Positions 20,421-27,580 of a DNA stretch of 27,580 nucleotides are shown here, piece after piece. Numbering within the stretch: position 1 is the first letter of the stretch; the number at the start of each line of letters is the position of its first letter. The notes under the pieces were generated by a model that was not told the origin of the DNA, made no database searches, and saw only the letters and a program-made list of their open reading frames with translations. The stretch comes from an uncultured Collinsella sp. GTDB lineage: Bacteria > Actinomycetota > Coriobacteriia > Coriobacteriales > Coriobacteriaceae. Where the stretch lies: contig CABSMX010000016.1 in assembly GCA_902478945.1 (NCBI GenBank), forward strand, positions 1 through 27,580, written 5' to 3'. The position numbers and the translations under genes were made by a program.

Positions 20421-22220
20421 TTAGGCCTTCTTGCGACGATAAAGCACGAAGCCGCAGACACCGATGATGACGACGGCGCCAACGGCCATGGCGGCCATGT
20501 TGTTGCCCTCGGACTTCTCCTCGGTCGCCTCTTCCTCAGCCTCGGGCTCGGCAACGTCCTTATCGGAGAGAGCCTCGTCGGCGTAGGTGATGGACTCGAC
20601 CAGGCAGTCGTTGTCGGCATCGTAGTCACTCGGGACGAACTCCTCGGAGAAGTCGCCCTCCTTGAGGTAGTCGCGCATCTCCTCGAGCATGGCCTTGCAC
20701 TTGACGTAGGTGTTCTTGGTCGCTGCCTTGCCGGCCTTGTTGGCCAGGGCGGTGCGGGCCTCGTTGTCCTCGGCGGCCTGCATGGCCTCGTCGACGGTCA
20801 GGTTCTGTTCAATGAGCTCCTTCTGCAGGGCGTCGAGATAGGCGCGGACGCCGGTGGCGCAGCTGTCGCGGTTCTCATAGGCGAGCGTGTTGATGTCCAT
20901 GAGGACGTAGTTGATGGAGTTCTTGGGCTCCTCGTTGTTCACGACGTCTTCCTCTTCACAGTGATCGAAGGAGACATCCTGATCGCTGAAGTAGGGGCTG
21001 ACCTCGGTGAGCAGTGCGGAATAGAGGGGGATAGCGACGGAGAACTCGGCGTTGGAGAGCATCTCCCACTGGATGGTCGCGATTTCGGGGTCCATGCCGT
21101 GACGGATCTGGAAGGTGTGGATCTCGGTGTTGCGGTTGGAGCCGATGGCATAGGCGCCGTCGGTGTTGGCGTTGAGGCCGGCGACATTCTCGCCGCGAGC
21201 GGCGAAGGAACGAATCATCTCAAAGGTGTTCCAGTCGGACTTGCCGGGCTGGAAGAACAGCGGCTGCATCTCGTGGACCAGGGCGCCGGTCGTCGCACGA
21301 GCGTCTTCGCGCTCGTCCTTGACGATCTCATAGTCGGTGCCCTCAGCAAGCGGAGCCATGAAGTAATCGCGGCCCTGGACATAGCGCGACCACTGGTGCA
21401 TACCGGCCTCGCTAATCTCCTCGCCGTAGGTCTTGGCGACGTCGAACTTGCCGTCGGTGTACTCGGCAAAGCCCTTCTCCTTAGGCATGGACTCGATGCC
21501 CTCGGAGTGGAGGCAGTTCTCGGTGTCGTCGAGGTCGACGTCATAGGTGAGGTTGCCGATGTTGGGGTTGAGTGAGGCAATATCGTCGGTGAGCCTCATA
21601 GCGATCCACTGGTGGCCGGAAAGCGCTGCAAACAACCAGGTCTCGTTGTTGTCGGCAATGATGATCTGGTCGTTGGAGCAGACGCCCTGCTCGTCAATCA
21701 GGCTGCCGAGGAGCTCGACACCCTCACGGGCCGTGGCGCTCTCGCCCAGAATGACGCTGGCGTAGTTGTACTCGCCGATGCCGGTCTCCTCGGTGACGGG
21801 GTCGGCTTCCTCTGCCTTCTCGTTATAGGAGGTGCTCAGCGTGGCAGAGCAGGAAACGCCCTTTTCGTTGATGCCAGCCTCGGAATATGCGTCGTAACGA
21901 TCTTCCCACTGAGAGGGGTTGTCGCGAACGAAGGTGTAGCGGTAGGTTGCGCCCTTGGACTTGTACTCAAAGCCGGACTCGACCGAGGTGTACTTGCTGC
22001 CGTCCTTGTGTGCGGGCTCGATGCCAAAGTGCTTGATGTAGCGCGGGCCGAAGTCCTCGGAGCGTCCGTAGTACGTGTTGCCGTCTGCCGTGAGCTGGCT
22101 GCCCATGTAGATCTGGGTGCAAGCGAGCGCCGAAGTCGGCATGGCCATAATGGCCGCTGCTCCAAATGCAAGGCCGCAGCCGAGCTTCTTGAGCGTGTTG
22201 ACAGGATGAGTAAACCTCAT
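20421..22220 (-). CDS. Surface-anchored C69 family dipeptidase
   Basis: The 599-residue protein belongs to the N-terminal-nucleophile hydrolases of family C69 (PepD-like dipeptidases). Its signal peptide ends TSALA and the next residue, Cys34 in CTQIYMGSQLTADGNTYYGRSEDF, is the expected catalytic nucleophile, exposed when the signal is removed. Later landmarks are NEKGVSCSAT, NYASVILGESATAREGVELLGSLI and NTDGAYAIGSNRNTEIHTFQIR. Near the C-terminus an acidic Glu-rich linker leads to one membrane segment (AAMAVGAVVIIGVCGFVLY) and RRKKA, so the enzyme sits outside, tied to the membrane. It should cut dipeptides at the cell surface. GGGAGGG precedes the ATG at 22220. The Trp-controlled transporter downstream might use its products. 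Confidence 0.88.
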   Translation of the reverse strand: MRFTHPVNTLKKLGCGLAFGAAAIMAMPTSALACTQIYMGSQLTADGNTYYGRSEDFGPRYIKHFGIEPAHKDGSKYTSVESGFEYKSKGATYRYTFVRDNPSQWEDRYDAYSEAGINEKGVSCSATLSTSYNEKAEEADPVTEETGIGEYNYASVILGESATAREGVELLGSLIDEQGVCSNDQIIIADNNETWLFAALSGHQWIAMRLTDDIASLNPNIGNLTYDVDLDDTENCLHSEGIESMPKEKGFAEYTDGKFDVAKTYGEEISEAGMHQWSRYVQGRDYFMAPLAEGTDYEIVKDEREDARATTGALVHEMQPLFFQPGKSDWNTFEMIRSFAARGENVAGLNANTDGAYAIGSNRNTEIHTFQIRHGMDPEIATIQWEMLSNAEFSVAIPLYSALLTEVSPYFSDQDVSFDHCEEEDVVNNEEPKNSINYVLMDINTLAYENRDSCATGVRAYLDALQKELIEQNLTVDEAMQAAEDNEARTALANKAGKAATKNTYVKCKAMLEEMRDYLKEGDFSEEFVPSDYDADNDCLVESITYADEALSDKDVAEPEAEEEATEEKSEGNNMAAMAVGAVVIIGVCGFVLYRRKKA

Positions 22221-22454
22221 GATCCCTCCCAACTGTTGAAACCCCGCGAAACCGTACGGAGTTTCAGCTAATAAATACATCTACTAGCCTAAAGGAAGTG
22301 TAAAGAGTATTCATTCGACAACAGCTTTTACTCGATGAGCGTGAAGAAATATACGATGAGCGGATAATAATACTCATTTTATTGCTTTAGTTAAATAAAG
22401 GCACCCTGCATTTACTGTAGCTGAATAAAGCGCCAGACAATGCTCAAAAAGAAA
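22221..22454 (-). promoter_or_regulatory. AT-rich promoter region of the C69 gene with direct repeats
   Basis: No gene is seen. CGATGAGCG occurs twice (22333-22341 and 22354-22362), 21 bases apart, two turns of the helix, a layout common for activator sites. About 30 bases closer to the gene, TTTACA (22304-22299 on the minus strand) could be a -35, with ATGTAT-like sequence after it. GAAAC/GTTTC hairpin sequence lies in the leader just before the ribosome-binding site. Confidence 0.4.
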
Positions 22455-22495
22455 ACTCTCCCGCTGTTTAGGATTTGCATAAACAACGGGAGAGT
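22446..22495 (-). terminator. Terminator after the 30-residue membrane peptide gene
   Basis: ACTCTCCCG-C-TGTTTA (22455-22470) pairs with TAAACA-A-CGGGAGAGT (22480-22495), one mismatch, 9-base loop. On the minus strand it runs into TTTTCTTTTTG, a strong U-rich tail. It closes the lipid-kinase and small-peptide unit. Confidence 0.88.
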
Positions 22496-22528
22496 CGATA
22501 ACTGGATGAATATCATACCAATGTGGAT

Positions 22529-22621
22529 TTACTTCTTTCGGCGGTGGATCACATTGATGGCGTAACCAACGAGCATGGCCAAGACGATGACGATAAAGCC
22601 AATCAGGGGATTGTCGTTCAT
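22529..22621 (-). CDS. 30-residue single-span membrane peptide
   Basis: The frame from the ATG at 22621 gives MNDNPLIGFIVIVLAMLVGY, then AINVIHRRKK and stop. It has a short acidic/polar start, one hydrophobic segment (about 6-24) and a basic tail, so an N-out, C-in membrane span is likely. AGGAGG lies five bases before the ATG, a nearly perfect ribosome-binding site. The gene starts nine bases after the lipid-kinase stop and a strong terminator follows 34 bases after its own stop, so it is the last gene of that operon. I recognise no family. It may modulate a membrane partner such as the kinase. Confidence 0.7.
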   Translation of the reverse strand: MNDNPLIGFIVIVLAMLVGYAINVIHRRKK

Positions 22622-22630
22622 GGGGTCCTC

Positions 22631-23548
22631 CTATTTTCCGAGCGGTGAAAAATCGTCGACGATGAGGTCGAGACATTGCGGCAGCGCGCGAGCGCCAAAG
22701 ACGCCGGAGTTGCTGGAGATGATCTCTCCATCGAACTGCATACCCAGCGATGGCGTGCAGGTGATCTTGGCTTCCTTGGTCTGGATGATCTTAAACTGCG
22801 GACGGCCGAGCACTTTGCCAGCGGGGTCGAGCGCGGCGGTAATTACCGTGGGGAGCAGCTGCATCGTGCGCACGGGCTCAATAACGACGATGTCGACCAT
22901 GCCGTCGTCCATGCGGCAGTTGGGGAACAGGTTGATGTCGTTTTGGATGACCGAGGTATTGCCTGCCATGCAGCAGATGCCGTCGAGCTCCTCGACAATG
23001 CCGTCGTGCTCAATGGTAAAGTGCGCCACCGTGGGGTTGGGCGTGGCGAGCGCGGAGAGGAAGTAGGCGATCTCGCCAATGTCGTTTTTGGTGGGAGCGG
23101 CCTTCATCATGATCTCGGCGTCGAAGCCCGAGCCGGCGATGATGATAAAGCCGTGGCGCTTCTCGTTGCCGTTCTCGTCGAGCCAAAAGAGCTCACCCAT
23201 GTCCACTTTGACCGTGCGGCCGTCGCGGCAAGCCTTGGCGAGTGCCGCCGCCTCGGGGGCATTGCCGATGTTGTTAAAGAACAGGCAGGCCGTGCCGGAG
23301 GGGAAGACAAGCGTGGGGACACCGCACCCGCGCATCTGGTCGAGCACGTTGGAGACGGTGCCGTCGCCGCCCGAAACGACCACGCGATCGAACTCGCGAA
23401 CGTCCGCTACCGCGTCCTCGGGCTCCATGCCATCGCCGATAAAACGCATCACGACCTCGTCGCCGCCCTGCGCGAGGGCGTGCGTGAACGCGTAGATTTC
23501 ATCTGAGCTGGGGCCCGATGCCGGGTTGTGGATGATAAGGCAGCGCAT
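22631..23548 (-). CDS. Diacylglycerol/sphingosine kinase family lipid kinase
   Basis: The 305-residue cytoplasmic protein starts RCLIIHNPASG and carries the nucleotide-binding SGGDGTVSNVLDQM (GGDGT at 60-64), followed by FPSGTACLFFNNIG, equivalent to the P-x-GT-A/G-N segment of the DagK/YegS/LCB5 family. A second beta-rich half (GSGFDAEIMMKAA, NCRMDDGMVDIVVIEP, MQFDGE near the end) matches the family's C-terminal domain. It should phosphorylate a membrane lipid such as diacylglycerol. GTACLF replaces the more common GTANDF, a mild deviation. The ribosome-binding site before 23548 is weak. The ribonuclease D gene diverges, and a 30-residue membrane peptide follows nine bases after. Confidence 0.87.
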   Translation of the reverse strand: MRCLIIHNPASGPSSDEIYAFTHALAQGGDEVVMRFIGDGMEPEDAVADVREFDRVVVSGGDGTVSNVLDQMRGCGVPTLVFPSGTACLFFNNIGNAPEAAALAKACRDGRTVKVDMGELFWLDENGNEKRHGFIIIAGSGFDAEIMMKAAPTKNDIGEIAYFLSALATPNPTVAHFTIEHDGIVEELDGICCMAGNTSVIQNDINLFPNCRMDDGMVDIVVIEPVRTMQLLPTVITAALDPAGKVLGRPQFKIIQTKEAKITCTPSLGMQFDGEIISSNSGVFGARALPQCLDLIVDDFSPLGK

Positions 23549-23646
23549 ACTTACGTTCCCGTTCTGTGACTAACCGAGTATAGTTGTAGAGCAATGCCGA
23601 TATCCTACCCGTGTTTTTCGGGCCTAACCTTATTCGATGGGTTGAT
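23549..23646. promoter_or_regulatory. Divergent promoter region, lipid kinase / ribonuclease D
   Basis: The 98-base gap must serve both directions. A good plus-strand -10, TATAGT (23579-23584), has no clear -35. CCCG-N7-CGGG (about 23608-23622) forms a small hairpin before the rnd start. No minus-strand promoter is obvious. Confidence 0.35.
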
Positions 23647-24780
23647 ATGTACATTTCCACACATCAGGCTCTGGTCGACTTTTGCCAGCGCGCCCGCGAG
23701 TTCGACGCGATCGCCGTCGATACCGAGTTTTTGCGCGAGCGCACGTTTCATCCGCGCCTGTGCCTGGTCCAGATTGCCACCCCCGCCGAGAGTGTCGCTG
23801 TCGATCCGCTGGTGATCGACGACCTGTCGCCGCTTGCCGAGCTTATGGCCGACGAGGGCGTGGTCAAGGTATTCCATGCTTGCTCACAGGACATGGAAGT
23901 TATGCTCCATACCGTGGGCGCACTGCCGCGACCGATTTTTGACACGCAGGTTGCCGCCGCCTTTTTGGGCGAGCGCCAGCAGATTTCGTATGGTGCGCTC
24001 GTTCAGACGTTCTGCGGCGTATCACTGCCCAAGACCGAGTCGCTGACCGATTGGTCGCGCCGCCCGCTGAGCGATAAGCAGATCGAGTACGCGATCGATG
24101 ACGTCAAGTACTTAATCGTCGCCTATACCGAGATGATGAGCCGCCTGCGTGAGCTGGGCCGCGTGGACTGGGTGCTCGACGAGTTGCGTCCTTTGGCCGA
24201 CGAGTCGCACTACCGCGCCGACCGCCATGAGGCATTCCGCAAGGTCAAACGCATCAACTCGTGTAGCCGCCATCAGCTGGGCATTGCGCGCGAGCTTGCC
24301 GCTTGGCGCGAGGACCGCGCCGAGCGTCGCAACATCCCGCGCAAGTGGGTCATGTCCGACGATACGCTGCTGGCCCTGGTTAAGCGCAATCCCGTGCGTG
24401 TCGAGGAGTTCCGTAGCATCCGCGGTACCGACCAGCTGGGGGAGCGCGACGTGGATAGCGCGTTGATGGCCATCAAGCGCGGCGCAAGCTGTCCGCACGA
24501 TCGCCTGCCGCTCATGGTGCGCGGGCATCGCCAGATTTCGCCGGAGCTTGAGAGCGTGACGGATCTCATGTACGCGCTCATCCGCCTGGTTGCCGAGCGC
24601 TCGGGCGTGGCGACCTCGGTCATTGCCTCGCGCGATGACCTGGCCGACTACATTGAGCATCCTGAGCAAAGCCGTTTGCGCGAAGGTTGGCGTTTTGAGC
24701 TTGTGGGCTCGCGCCTGGACGATCTGCTTTCCGGCAACATGGGGTTGACGGTCAAAGATGGCAAAATTGAATTGCTGTAA
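23647..24780 (+). CDS. rnd: Ribonuclease D, 3'-5' exonuclease with HRDC domain
   Basis: The 377-residue enzyme is a DEDDy exonuclease: AVDTEF (Asp25, Glu27), HACSQDMEVM (Asp82) and YAIDDVKYL (Asp152, Tyr155) are the three Exo motifs. LSDKQIEYAIDDVKYL and DWSRRPL are typical of ribonuclease D. An HRDC domain follows (about 205-285), then a basic C-terminal region. It trims 3' ends of tRNA and other structured RNAs. The ATG at 23647 is chosen because the motif spacing then matches the family; the GTG at 23611 would add 12 unlikely residues. No strong ribosome-binding site is present (only GGG before TTGAT), so translation may be modest. A zinc-peptidase gene follows. Confidence 0.88.
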   Translation: MYISTHQALVDFCQRAREFDAIAVDTEFLRERTFHPRLCLVQIATPAESVAVDPLVIDDLSPLAELMADEGVVKVFHACSQDMEVMLHTVGALPRPIFDTQVAAAFLGERQQISYGALVQTFCGVSLPKTESLTDWSRRPLSDKQIEYAIDDVKYLIVAYTEMMSRLRELGRVDWVLDELRPLADESHYRADRHEAFRKVKRINSCSRHQLGIARELAAWREDRAERRNIPRKWVMSDDTLLALVKRNPVRVEEFRSIRGTDQLGERDVDSALMAIKRGASCPHDRLPLMVRGHRQISPELESVTDLMYALIRLVAERSGVATSVIASRDDLADYIEHPEQSRLREGWRFELVGSRLDDLLSGNMGLTVKDGKIELL

Positions 24781-24844
24781 GGAAGCCTAGCCGCTTGATT
24801 GGGTAGAATGCCTCCAACGTGTAATTCGATTCGGAGGAATTCGC

Positions 24845-25549
24845 ATGCCCTATTACTATGGTTACGGCTTTGGCATCGACCCGCTGTACCTGCTGGTTGT
24901 CCTTGTTTGTACGGTGCTTGGTCTTGCGGCGCAGAGCTATATCAACTCGACGTACAAGACCTGGTCCAAGGTTCGCTCGGACGGCGACACGGGTGCCACG
25001 GTCGCTCGCCGCATGCTCGACGCCAACGGTTGCAACGCCGTGGGTATCAAGGGCGTTGCCGGTGAGCTCACCGACCACTACAACCCGCAGGATAACAACC
25101 TGTATCTCTCGGACGCTAACCGTTCGGGCGGATCGGTCGCAAGCGTTGCCGTGGCCTGCCACGAGGCGGGTCATGCCGCCCAGCGTCAGAGCGGTTACGC
25201 CATGATGAAGGTTCGCACCGCCCTGGTCCCGGTCGTCAACTTTACCCAGAACACCTGGACCATCGTGTTGCTCTTGGGCCTGTTTATGAACATCGCCGGG
25301 CTCACGACCCTCGCATTGATCTTCTTCTCGTTTAGTGTGCTGTTCCAACTCGTTACGTTGCCTGTCGAGATCGATGCCAGTCGCCGCGCCGTGGCGTATA
25401 TCGAGCAGTCGGGCATGAGTTCCAAGCAGGTCAACGGTGCCAAGAAGGTGCTGACGGCAGCCGCGCTCACCTACGTGGCGGCGGCGCTCACCTCGATTAT
25501 TCAGCTGCTCTACCTGATGGCCCGCTACAACAGAAACTCCAACCGATAA
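24845..25549 (+). CDS. YugP-type membrane zinc metallopeptidase
   Basis: The 234-residue protein has an N-terminal membrane segment (about 13-32), a zinc site HEAGHA (His106, Glu107, His110), two or three hydrophobic segments (FTQNTWTIVLLLGLFMNIAGL to LFQLVTLPVEIDASRRA, where the following acidic residues give the third ligand) and a C-terminal one. It matches the neutral zinc metallopeptidase family Zn_peptidase_2 (YugP). The substrate is unknown for the family. GGAGGA lies six to seven bases before the ATG. TAGAAT at 24804-24809 may be its -10. The next genes are xseA and xseB. Confidence 0.87.
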   Translation: MPYYYGYGFGIDPLYLLVVLVCTVLGLAAQSYINSTYKTWSKVRSDGDTGATVARRMLDANGCNAVGIKGVAGELTDHYNPQDNNLYLSDANRSGGSVASVAVACHEAGHAAQRQSGYAMMKVRTALVPVVNFTQNTWTIVLLLGLFMNIAGLTTLALIFFSFSVLFQLVTLPVEIDASRRAVAYIEQSGMSSKQVNGAKKVLTAAALTYVAAALTSIIQLLYLMARYNRNSNR

Positions 25550-25565
25550 CAAATTGGCTTGACAG

Positions 25566-25595
25566 GCGCCGCGGAGATTCTTGTCCCCGCGGCGC
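25566..25595 (+). terminator. GC-rich hairpin after the zinc-peptidase gene
   Basis: GCGCCGCGG (25566-25574) pairs perfectly with CCGCGGCGC (25587-25595). It lies 16 bases after the stop, but no T-run follows, so termination would be weak. The xseA start is 70 bases further on. Confidence 0.5.
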
Positions 25596-25664
25596 TGTAC
25601 TATGTGTTGGACTTGAATCTGCGCAGGGTCGAAGCCCTTGTGCTCGATAACGAAAGGAGGCTGC

Positions 25665-27116
25665 GTGGCAGGCTGGAATCTAACCGGCAATGCCGTTTCC
25701 GCCGAGTTCGACGGTTCGGACGATCAGGAGCGCAAGGAGCTCAGCGTGAGCCAGGCAGTGGAGATCGCCGCCGGTGCGCTCGATGCCATTCCGCAGCTGA
25801 GCGTTCTGGGCGAGGTCACAGGTTTTCGTGGTCCTAACGCCCGAAGCGGTCACTGCTACTTCCAGATCAAGGACGACTCGGCCGCCGTCGACTGCATTAT
25901 CTGGAAGGGCGCCTATCTCAAGCGCACCTTCGATCTGCGCGATGGCATGCAGGTGAGCTTTAAGGGCAGCTTCAATCTCTATAAGCCCACGGGTCGCATG
26001 AGCTTTGTTGCCCGCTCATTTTCGTTGGCGGGGGAGGGTCTGCTGCGTCAACAAGTGGCGCAACTGGCCGAAAAGCTACGCCGCGAGGGCCTGATGGACG
26101 AAGCGCGCAAGCGCCGCATCCCGGTGTTCTGCTCCCGCGTGGCGGTCGTCACCTCGCTTTCGGGTGCCGTAATCGACGACGTCAAGCGCACGTTGCGTCG
26201 TCGCAACCCGCTCGTCGAGCTCGTCTGCGTGGGCGCCAAGGTTCAAGGCGAGGGTGCGCCGGCCGAGCTCATCGAGGGCTTGCGCCGCGCCGCTTCCATT
26301 ACGCCGGCGCCCGACTGTATTTTGCTGGTGCGCGGCGGCGGCTCCTTTGAGGACCTCATGACCTTTAATGACGAGGAGCTTGCCCGCGCAGTGGCGGCTT
26401 GTCCTGTGCCCGTGGTGACCGGTATTGGCCATGAGCCCGATACCTCGATTTGCGACATGGTGAGCGACCGTCGCGCCTCCACGCCAACGGCAGCGGCAGA
26501 ATCGGTGGCGCCGGCTATGACGGAGTTGGCCGACGTGCTCGAGACGCGCCATCAGCGTCTGGGCGCCGCGATGGCTTCGATGATCGGGTCGGATCAGGTC
26601 GATCTGGAAATGCTCGACCAGCGCGGTCGTCGAGCCTGGGATGCCTATACGGCTCGTCTGGGCGACGCGCTCGATGCAGCCGCATGCCGCCCGTGCCTCA
26701 ACGACCCCACGTTTATGGTCGAGCGTCGCGAGTCCGAGCTTGCCCTGACGGCCGATCGTCTGTCCGGCGCCATAACGCGTTCGGTTGGGGCCTTCCGCTC
26801 CAACTTCGAGCGTCTGCCCGAGCGCTTGATCGCAAGCACCTCAGGGCTCGATGGCAAGCGCCATGCGCTCACACTTGCGAGCTCCCGTCTGGAGCATCAG
26901 GGGCGCACGATGCTCAGCAAGCCTGCGTCCGACTTAGGCCGAGCTGCCGCGTCGCTCGATGCCCTGTCGCCGCTCAAGGTGCTTGCCCGTGGCTATTCCA
27001 TCGCGTACAGCGATGATGGGGTGGCTACGACCGCCAAGACCTTTAAGCCCGGCGACGCCATCCGCGTGCGCATGGCAGACGGCAATGTGGCGGCAACGGT
27101 CGATGCGGTCGAGTAG
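25665..27116 (+). CDS. xseA: Exodeoxyribonuclease VII large subunit
   Basis: The 483-residue protein has an N-terminal OB-like domain (about 25-120: LSVSQAVEIAAGALDAIPQLSVLGEVTGF, GHCYFQIKDDSAAVDCIIWKG) and a nuclease core with RIPVFCSRVAVVTSLSGAVIDDV, LLVRGGGSFEDLMTFNDEELARAV and TGIGHEPDTSICDMVSDRRASTPTAAAE in outline, the family's signature stretches. A long coiled part and the C-terminal ARGYSIAYSDDG follow. With XseB it degrades single-stranded DNA from both ends. The GTG at 25665 follows AAAGGAGG by four bases, so it is preferred over the upstream ATG-like start at 25638. xseB starts 42 bases after the stop. Confidence 0.95.
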   Translation: MAGWNLTGNAVSAEFDGSDDQERKELSVSQAVEIAAGALDAIPQLSVLGEVTGFRGPNARSGHCYFQIKDDSAAVDCIIWKGAYLKRTFDLRDGMQVSFKGSFNLYKPTGRMSFVARSFSLAGEGLLRQQVAQLAEKLRREGLMDEARKRRIPVFCSRVAVVTSLSGAVIDDVKRTLRRRNPLVELVCVGAKVQGEGAPAELIEGLRRAASITPAPDCILLVRGGGSFEDLMTFNDEELARAVAACPVPVVTGIGHEPDTSICDMVSDRRASTPTAAAESVAPAMTELADVLETRHQRLGAAMASMIGSDQVDLEMLDQRGRRAWDAYTARLGDALDAAACRPCLNDPTFMVERRESELALTADRLSGAITRSVGAFRSNFERLPERLIASTSGLDGKRHALTLASSRLEHQGRTMLSKPASDLGRAAASLDALSPLKVLARGYSIAYSDDGVATTAKTFKPGDAIRVRMADGNVAATVDAVE

Positions 27117-27158
27117 GCCGCGTTACATAGCGATAAGCCTTTAGGAAAGGAAACAGAT

Positions 27159-27425
27159 ATGGCAGAGAAGACCCCGGTCGAGCAGCTTACGTACAAGCAG
27201 GCTTCGCAGGAGTTGGAACTCATCATCCGCAGCTTGGAGTCGGGCGATATGGAGCTCGAGGAGTCACTCGAGAGCTATACCCGCGGCGTCGAGCTCCTCA
27301 AGAGCCTGCGCACCCGCCTGTCCGATGCCGAGCAGAAGGTCTCGGTGCTCCTTAAGGACGTCGACGGCAACGACGTGCTCGCCGACGGCGAGGCCGCCAA
27401 CACGGACGACAACCTTTCGTTCTAA
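27159..27425 (+). CDS. xseB: Exodeoxyribonuclease VII small subunit
   Basis: The 88-residue protein begins AEKTPVEQLTYKQASQELELIIRSLESGDMELEESLESYTRG in outline, the helical hairpin typical of XseB, followed by LLKSLRTRLSDAEQKVS and an acidic tail. Several copies bind each XseA. GGAAAGGAAA precedes the ATG. It follows xseA closely and ends just before a long inverted repeat. Confidence 0.94.
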   Translation: MAEKTPVEQLTYKQASQELELIIRSLESGDMELEESLESYTRGVELLKSLRTRLSDAEQKVSVLLKDVDGNDVLADGEAANTDDNLSF

Positions 27426-27446
27426 CCACCTCGCAGCCAACTTTGG

Positions 27447-27555
27447 GGTAGTCTTTTTGGGACGGGGCTTTTTTGACTACCCTTGCGCGACGGCTCGCCG
27501 AGTGCCTGCGCTTGCGAAAAAGTAGTCAAAAAAGCCCCGTCCCAAAAAGACTACC
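27447..27555. repeat. Perfect 34-bp inverted repeat downstream of xseB
   Basis: Bases 27447-27480 (beginning GGTAGTCTTTTTGGGACGGG) are the exact complement of 27522-27555, with a 41-base GC-rich loop. The arms carry T-runs and A-runs, so the transcript could form a long hairpin and may end transcription. The length, perfection and GGGAC core suggest a mobile intergenic element (MITE- or REP-like) rather than a simple terminator. Confidence 0.85.
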
Positions 27556-27565
27556 TTGGTCTGTG

Positions 27566-27573
27566 AGAAAGGA
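27566..27573 (+). promoter_or_regulatory. Ribosome-binding site of a gene beyond the window
   Basis: GAAAGGAA near the very end has the form of the ribosome-binding sites used elsewhere here (AAAGGA). A start codon would be expected at or just past base 27580. Confidence 0.35.
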
Positions 27574-27580
27574 ACCAGCC

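Noticed and set aside
22119..22220. Lipoprotein signal in the C69 protein (Ala-Leu-Ala-Cys)
   Set aside because: The residue three before the Cys is Ala, not Leu, and the family needs this Cys as its free N-terminal nucleophile.
20379..22271. Plus-strand open frames opposite the C69 dipeptidase
   Set aside because: Gly/Val/Leu-rich antisense translations with no signature; the minus-strand frame is a complete C69 protein.
22374..22676. 100-codon minus-strand frame across the small-peptide gene
   Set aside because: It reads through the lipid-kinase end and the terminator in the wrong frame, is rich in Arg/His/Pro, and has no ribosome-binding site; the 30-residue frame has a near-perfect one.
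1..27580. tRNA, rRNA, CRISPR arrays, insertion sequences or prophage genes
   Set aside because: None could be recognised by reading both strands; no regularly spaced repeat array and no transposase or integrase motif was found.

Overview
The window looks like chromosome of a gut actinobacterium of the class Coriobacteriia, most likely Collinsella. This is inferred from high G+C coding sequence, the actinobacterial WWW-type tryptophan leader peptide, the ECF transporter layout, the gene set and the GGGAC-type inverted repeats between genes. It is ordinary chromosome with an accessory flavour: no phage, insertion sequence, CRISPR array, rRNA or tRNA gene was seen.

Layout. (1) 1-2275: a lysine locus. 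The 5' part of lysA lies on the minus strand behind a recognisable lysine riboswitch (781-937), and an M20D deacetylase diverges from it. (2) 2319-3323: a higBA toxin-antitoxin pair with palindromes at its promoter, then a small membrane protein. (3) 3352-10474: a minus-strand catabolic cluster of a BaiCD/FadH-like flavin and Fe-S oxidoreductase, the large and small subunits of an aconitase-X dehydratase, an M20 peptidase and an MFS transporter, ending in a terminator. (4) 10544-13033: an FxLYD membrane protein, an XRE-like protein and a membrane Ser/Thr kinase. (5) 13039-16704: a secreted coiled-coil wall enzyme, then a D-aspartate-ligase-like ATP-grasp enzyme and an Asp/Glu racemase. (6) 16733-20334: an ECF transporter (T, fused A-A, S) behind a leader peptide with three adjacent Trp codons and an intrinsic terminator. 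(7) 20371-23548: a surface-anchored C69 dipeptidase, a 30-residue membrane peptide and a lipid kinase. (8) 23647-27425: ribonuclease D, a YugP-type zinc peptidase, xseA and xseB, followed by a perfect 34-bp inverted repeat.

How the parts fit. Two amino-acid controls can be read directly: lysine acts on lysA through a riboswitch, and tryptophan acts on the ECF transporter through ribosome-mediated attenuation. The second gives the S component a substrate that its sequence alone would not. The neighbouring secreted dipeptidase could supply free amino acids. The racemase and ATP-grasp ligase suggest D-Asp synthesis and its addition to peptidoglycan, close to a secreted wall-active protein. The aconitase-X cluster suggests uptake, hydrolysis, dehydration and then C=C reduction of a substrate I cannot name.

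The strongest candidate for something undescribed is the Trp leader region (20059-20249). The segment just after the Trp codons is complementary to three places: upstream of the leader's own ribosome-binding site, the usual attenuator partner, and a site beyond the terminator.
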